From the NCBI GenBank assembly GCA_021160245.1, contig JAGHCW010000014.1, positions 1 to 10,229 on the forward strand: 10,229 nt of DNA, given 5' to 3'. The notes under the pieces are model-generated. The model saw nothing but the letters and a program-made list of their open reading frames with translations. It was not told the origin of the DNA and did no database searches. Source of the stretch: a bacterium (lineage in GTDB: Bacteria; B130-G9). The position numbers and the translations under genes were made by a program. This document shows positions 6,023 through 10,229 of the stretch, in pieces. Within the stretch, counting starts at the first letter, position 1. Each line of letters starts with the position of its first letter.

Positions 6023-7948
6023 TTAGGGCCGGGGGCCTGCGCCCTTCGCCCGTCCAAGCCCCGCTTTCGCTTCAGCCGAATCCGGCGCGATCACAAGGGC
6101 CGCGCTGAACTGCTCGATGCTCCTTTCAACTTCGCCCGCTCTAAGAAGTACTGAGGCGCAAAGGAGCCTGCATGATAGCGAGCTCGGGGACTGCTCGACC
6201 GCTCTTTGGGCCTCATTAAGAACCCCACGTCGAGACTCATCATCTCTCAAGTAGCCGGCTAAATGCCTGTCGTCCGTCGAAACGGGATCAAGATACGTGT
6301 ACTCGAACCGCTCCCTGACGGCTGAGAACTTGTCGCTGCCATCAACGTAAACCGCCGAGTTGTCATCGAAGAACACAAGATGCCAGCCCTTGTGACGATT
6401 CCACCATCTCAACTGCTCATCCTCGATGCCCGAAGCCGAGGCGATAGCCTCCGCTACCCGGGCCGCTTCCGCAGAAAATAGCCGGCGCCTCGAGTCGTGG
6501 ACGATATCAACAATCGCGTAATCCACGCCATAATCGTCAGTTATTTGGGCAAACGACTGCCTTGCGAACCTCGCCCAGAGGTTCTTATGGACGACATTTC
6601 GTCCGTCAATGAACGCTTGGCGGCCGGGATAGGTCTTAAAGATGATATATCCGCCGAACCTGTGTGAATTGTACATCCGCCCGTCTATTCCGTGTTCGAT
6701 AACGAATTCCACGCCGCCCTCGGGATACGCCCCCAGGTTCACGCCGATGCCCGGCACAAAGACACTGGGCATAAAGAATATGAAAAGAAGAAGCGCAATC
6801 GCCATGAGCGGCAGACCGACTAAAGCCGATCTCCCGGGCCATCGAGATGGGAATCCGCCGCCAGCACGAAACGTCTTCAGCTGGCCTAACGTCCGGCCCA
6901 ATGCCGGGGCCACCACAAAAAAGAAGATCGGAATGTAGCGCCTCGCACCGAGCGCAAGAACGACTGCCGCAAGCACGACGGCGAGGTCAGAAGCCCGCCA
7001 CTTTTTGATGGTTGCAAGTAGAAAGAGAATGACCGCGGCGAACATGATCCAGAAGAGTTTGAATCTCGCGTCAGGGGCCGTCCACTCCATTACTGAGATG
7101 CCGCCTTCCGAGCTGTGTTCCAGAATCGCCGACTTTGCGAAGTCCAGTATTCGCCAACCATAAGGATTCAAAAGGAGCGCGGCGCTTGAGGCAAAGGCGG
7201 CCAGCAGAATAGAGTGGAAGCCCCTTCTGATAGTAATCGGCTTCGATTGCGCCGTCTTTTCCGGCAGCTGTGCCTCGGGCTTAGATTCCGACATCTTTCC
7301 GTCCAGCCGCAATCGGATAGCTGCGTAGTATTTCGGCAGTACGCCCCATGCTAAGTAATCAATCGCGAGCCGAAGAAAGAGATATGCCGGGGCGAATACG
7401 GCGCCTGCTTGCGCATTTGCCCAGAAGATCGCGATCACCGGCAATAGGATCAGCCACCTCCGTCTTCCAGAATAGAATAGCTCGACGATCAGGATCGTGG
7501 CGGCAATGCCCAGAAAATTGAATATGTGTGGTCTCAAAAGAAATCTGAAGCGCGAGGCGCATGCTGCAAGGAGGAGGAACGAGGCGATGATCGCTTGCGC
7601 CTTTCGGCTCCTCTTCGAGGCAATGACAGATGCCCAGAAGATCAGCGTGAACGAGGAGGCGATGACAATAGCCTTGATGACGACGAGAGCCCAAAGCCCG
7701 ACGCTTCTACGCACGAGCTCGGCAAGCGCGCAGAACAGCCACTCGTGCATTATCCACGGCTCGCCCAGCGATGTGAATGTGAAGGGATCGACTCTGGGCA
7801 CGCTGCCGGTATTGAGAATCAACTCGCCCGTTTTAAGAAGGAACCAAATGTCGTAATTCATGACCTGAAAGAGCGATAGGACAAAGACGCCGACCCAGAC
7901 TATTGCAGCTGTGCTGGCTGTGAACGCCCGCTGAGTATGAGCTGTCAT
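6023..7948 (-). CDS. Large polytopic membrane protein with C-terminal TPR-like segment
   Basis: A 641-residue protein with about ten hydrophobic segments in the first 395 residues (for example 13-30, 86-110, 118-131, 144-158, 166-190, 245-261, 298-313, 322-335, 338-350, 376-395). Short motifs in the loops, DIWFLLKTGELI (33-44), HEW (68-70), RPH (139-141) and NPYG (261-264), recur in a group of bacterial membrane proteins that look like GT-C type glycosyltransferases but have no proven activity. A soluble domain (about 405-560) has GGYIIF and FIDGRN. The end (about 588-635) is TPR-like (LLCASVLLRAGEVERSIEQFSAALVIAPDSAEA). The start overlaps the upstream stop by ATGA, with AGGGG six bases ahead, so it is translationally coupled. 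The stop codon lies two bases from that of fliP on the other strand. The function is unknown; a sugar-transfer role is only a guess from the fold-like layout. Confidence 0.85.
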   Translation of the reverse strand: MTAHTQRAFTASTAAIVWVGVFVLSLFQVMNYDIWFLLKTGELILNTGSVPRVDPFTFTSLGEPWIMHEWLFCALAELVRRSVGLWALVVIKAIVIASSFTLIFWASVIASKRSRKAQAIIASFLLLAACASRFRFLLRPHIFNFLGIAATILIVELFYSGRRRWLILLPVIAIFWANAQAGAVFAPAYLFLRLAIDYLAWGVLPKYYAAIRLRLDGKMSESKPEAQLPEKTAQSKPITIRRGFHSILLAAFASSAALLLNPYGWRILDFAKSAILEHSSEGGISVMEWTAPDARFKLFWIMFAAVILFLLATIKKWRASDLAVVLAAVVLALGARRYIPIFFFVVAPALGRTLGQLKTFRAGGGFPSRWPGRSALVGLPLMAIALLLFIFFMPSVFVPGIGVNLGAYPEGGVEFVIEHGIDGRMYNSHRFGGYIIFKTYPGRQAFIDGRNVVHKNLWARFARQSFAQITDDYGVDYAIVDIVHDSRRRLFSAEAARVAEAIASASGIEDEQLRWWNRHKGWHLVFFDDNSAVYVDGSDKFSAVRERFEYTYLDPVSTDDRHLAGYLRDDESRRGVLNEAQRAVEQSPSSLSCRLLCASVLLRAGEVERSIEQFSAALVIAPDSAEAKAGLGRAKGAGPRP

Positions 7949-8943
7949 TCAGAACCCCTGGCGAGCTTTATATTCTCCGTGAACGTCTCGATGCGGAGGC
8001 GATTCTGTGCCGAGAGCGGGCCCGGGTAATTGCCCTCTATCGAAAGCACCGGCACGGAGAGTTTTTTTCTGAGTATCAAGTCCTCTATCTGCCTGAAGCA
8101 AAACGCCTGCACATAGTGGATGATGCCGCAGATACCCCTCAAGCGGATTTGCTCCTTTATGTCTGCTATTCGTCCCGATATGTCGTAGGGATATGTGTAA
8201 TTAGCGTACTGCTCGACAAGGTCGGATGCCGAATCCAACATGGCGAACTGCCTCTGCACCTCGTTGAAGACGATACGCGCCTCGTTCTGCTCAATGCAAT
8301 CGTAGATATCGGGATTGATGGGCGGGACCCCGACGAGGCCAAGCTTGATAGCGTGCTGGAAGTCCACGGGCGCCTTTTTTCTGGATGCTTTCTCAAGCAG
8401 GCGATCAAGCTCTCGCTCAAACGCATCCGGGTCGCCAAACATGTCGCTCGCGGAGACTAATGCAATGTGGTTGTCGAATCCATTTATCCGGCCATCTTGC
8501 CAGGTTAGATCATCGATTATCTGGAGCTTCTTGCGAATGCCGGCGAGGATGAGCCTCATCTCCTCGGCCTCGGTCATCGTCGTCCCCATGCGTCGGCAGA
8601 AGACGGCCAGTTGCTCCCTCAAGAGGCGCCGGTCGCGCCCGAAGGGGTAGCTGAAAGGGACGATCTCGACGCCATGGAGCTCAAGCGATTCGGCAAGGGC
8701 CTGGGTGTTGCTGCAATCGCCCTGCATGACCGCGACTATTTTCTCGATGCCCTCAGAAAGGACCGCGCCGTAAATGCCCTTTACCCAGCCACAGCACGTT
8801 ACTGGGTAACCGTTCCTCTCAGCGCGCTCAATAAAATCTGCGCGCCTAGCATGGCTGATGAAGAGATTGTTAAGGTCAACCGGGGTGTGCCCGCCAGCCA
8901 GCATCGCCTCAACTGGAACCGTCGTTGTTATGCCGATTTTCAT
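7945..8943 (-). CDS. 2-hydroxyacyl-CoA dehydratase (HgdB/FldBC) family protein
   Basis: A 332-residue protein from the ATG at 8943; an in-frame GTG at 8955 would add four residues, but MKIGITTTVPVEAMLAGG is the natural family start. The N-terminal part has TPVDLNN, CCGWVKGIYG and QGDCSNT; the C-terminal part has GICGIIHYVQAFCFRQIED and VPVLSIEGNYPGPLSAQNRLRIETF, the signature of the family. C50 or C51, C77 and C282 are candidate iron-sulfur ligands. Members hold a [4Fe-4S] or double-cubane cluster and carry out low-potential radical dehydration or reduction once charged by an ATP-dependent activase. Neither a second subunit, an activase nor a CoA transferase lies in the window, and the protein is shorter than classic HgdB, so the substrate is unknown; a double-cubane-type reductase is an alternative. 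It starts 13 bases after the upstream gene and overlaps the next by ATGA, so it belongs to a three-gene transcript. An oxygen-sensitive cluster suggests an anaerobic host. Confidence 0.85.
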   Translation of the reverse strand: MKIGITTTVPVEAMLAGGHTPVDLNNLFISHARRADFIERAERNGYPVTCCGWVKGIYGAVLSEGIEKIVAVMQGDCSNTQALAESLELHGVEIVPFSYPFGRDRRLLREQLAVFCRRMGTTMTEAEEMRLILAGIRKKLQIIDDLTWQDGRINGFDNHIALVSASDMFGDPDAFERELDRLLEKASRKKAPVDFQHAIKLGLVGVPPINPDIYDCIEQNEARIVFNEVQRQFAMLDSASDLVEQYANYTYPYDISGRIADIKEQIRLRGICGIIHYVQAFCFRQIEDLILRKKLSVPVLSIEGNYPGPLSAQNRLRIETFTENIKLARGSE

Positions 8944-8956
8944 GCCAACCGCCACA

Positions 8957-10229
8957 TCAGAAGGCCGAGAAATGATACAAGATGGAGTTCAGGGAGTACT
9001 CCTCGCCGGTAATCGGATTTATGAGGCGAACGAATATCTGATAATCGCCGGGGCCCTCTCTGCCGGAGAATACATACTCGAAAACCGTAACGGTCTCATC
9101 GGTCTCCGGGGCAAGCGTGAAGATAGAGCACGGATTGAGCAAGGAATAGACGGCGCCAGACGGGTCCTCTGCCCAGAGCTTCGTCTCAATTGAGACCGCC
9201 TCAAGCCCGTTGGTGATATGGGCGTCCACGATCATCGTGTCGTGCATCTTAAATGAGTAGGCGTTGAGGCTTAGCTCGACCGATGGCCCGACTGGATCCT
9301 CTTGATCGCCTCTGATATAGAGCAGAGCCTTTCCCCCATCGTCAGTTTCGCCCTTTCCTGTATAGACGATATGAATGTGCGCAGAACCCGCCACCATCGC
9401 CGTCATCATGGACGCGACTGACCAGTGGCCGGCGCGCTCTATGGGGATATTCTCCGAATGCCAACCCAGCTTGTTCTTGCTGAGATACCTCGTGCCATCC
9501 CCCTGCGTGATGGACTGCACGTGGGTTATCTGAGCTGTGTACGATGCGCCAAGCGCAATCTGCGCCCAGAGTCCGCCCTCCTCGACTGCCTCGATCTCCC
9601 AACCTGAAGCGGTGCTATGGGCATAATTCAGAGTCGAAGACAGCGGCGGCGTCCCATCGAGATAGACCAGATGCAGGTTGTCGGAAGCGTCGATTGCGAG
9701 CGAATCCCAAAGGCCTATCAGGCCGGATGTTGGCGAGGCGATTAGCTCAAACTCCCATTGCTGATCTCGGACACTTGCGCAGTCGAGGTTTCCGTCCCGA
9801 TCGATATATATAATATAAGGCGCCCCGTCGGCATCCGTGATGATGCCAGCCACCTCGCTCGCATTTGCCGCAAGAGTTTGCCTGTCCCAGTAATAATTCT
9901 CTCTGCAAAGGTACTGGATGTTCCCATCGGCATAGCAGAAGGCGATGTGGCATTTCTCATCGTGAACGAAGATAAGGGGCGCGCCATGGGAGATGGGCTC
10001 CGCCGGGCAGCTCTCAGTCTGCCAGAAGAATCCGTTATATGCCGCAAACATCGGCGGCTCCGTTGGCATTGTGGAATAGACTATGCGTGGCTCGCAATCA
10101 CGATTGACTGCTATATCTGGGCGTGATCCAGAGAATATTGGCAGCTCCACAACACGCTCTACCTCCCAATCACCCGAGGCCCTCGACGCATAGCAGACCT
10201 CCGAGACGTCCATTCCATTCTCGTGGAGA
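8957..10229 (-). CDS. Beta-propeller-like repeat protein with C-terminal beta domain, 5' end outside window
   Basis: The 3' part of a larger gene. An internal ATG at 10213 would give 418 residues, but the frame stays open to the window edge, and the bases before it encode LHENG, which fits the first blade. The true start therefore lies outside. Using that ATG as 1, a hydrophobic-strand pattern of the form hIVYxDxxGxLxYA recurs about every 44-51 residues, near 44, 90, 134, 181, 230 and 281, as in six- to eight-bladed propellers. Residues about 310-418 form a separate beta-rich domain (VELSLNAYSFKMHD, then LWAEDPSG, FSGREGPGDYQIFVRLINP) like the Ig-type modules at the end of secreted proteins. 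No sorting signal is visible. It is probably exported, but the signal peptide cannot be seen. It is the first visible gene of a minus-strand operon; the stop codon is 13 bases before the dehydratase-like gene. The ligand or enzymatic role is unknown. Confidence 0.85.
   Translation of the reverse strand, partial: LHENGMDVSEVCYASRASGDWEVERVVELPIFSGSRPDIAVNRDCEPRIVYSTMPTEPPMFAAYNGFFWQTESCPAEPISHGAPLIFVHDEKCHIAFCYADGNIQYLCRENYYWDRQTLAANASEVAGIITDADGAPYIIYIDRDGNLDCASVRDQQWEFELIASPTSGLIGLWDSLAIDASDNLHLVYLDGTPPLSSTLNYAHSTASGWEIEAVEEGGLWAQIALGASYTAQITHVQSITQGDGTRYLSKNKLGWHSENIPIERAGHWSVASMMTAMVAGSAHIHIVYTGKGETDDGGKALLYIRGDQEDPVGPSVELSLNAYSFKMHDTMIVDAHITNGLEAVSIETKLWAEDPSGAVYSLLNPCSIFTLAPETDETVTVFEYVFSGREGPGDYQIFVRLINPITGEEYSLNSILYHFSAF

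Noticed and set aside
8062-8068. A7 tract (T7 on the plus strand) in the dehydratase-like gene as a programmed frameshift site
   Set aside because: The zero frame continues with conserved family motifs, no stimulatory structure is evident, and Arg-Lys-Lys codons explain the run.

Overview
The window looks like chromosomal DNA from a Gram-negative, probably flagellated and possibly anaerobic bacterium of an uncultured lineage. It has moderately high GC, a FliP flagellar export protein, a 202-residue LexA, and a homologue of the oxygen-sensitive 2-hydroxyacyl-CoA dehydratases. I cannot name the phylum from sequence alone.

Layout from left to right. Positions 1-232 hold no convincing gene but contain nested palindromes. 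Positions 233-3966 (minus strand) are a two-gene SOS-type operon, lexA followed by a DnaE2-like DNA polymerase III alpha subunit; the two genes overlap by four bases (ATGA). A good candidate LexA operator, the inverted repeat CTATGG-N3-CCATAG, sits on a plausible -10 box just upstream of lexA. The imuA and imuB genes that often accompany dnaE2 are absent here. Within the PHP part of the polymerase gene lies an in-frame segment of about 145 bp that is rich in hairpins, carries a G8 tract and looks foreign to the family. It resembles an inserted palindromic element.

Positions 4076-4460 carry clusters of short perfect hairpins around the 5' fragment of a REP-associated tyrosine (IS200-like) transposase. 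Its HUH motif is broken and its catalytic tyrosine is missing, so this is a decayed REP/RAYT locus. Next on the plus strand come a small multi-pass membrane protein of unknown function (4528-5106) and a complete, apparently orphan fliP (5172-6020).

From 10229 back to 6023 (minus strand) lie three tightly packed genes that are probably one transcript. The first is the 3' part of a large beta-propeller-like protein that runs off the window. The second is a 2-hydroxyacyl-CoA dehydratase-like protein, and the third a large polytopic membrane protein with a C-terminal TPR-like end. The last ends two bases from the fliP stop codon, in convergent orientation.

The points most worth checking are the atypical LexA operator, the imuAB-less lexA-dnaE2 operon, the in-frame palindromic insertion in dnaE2, and the REP/RAYT remnant next to the lexA promoter.
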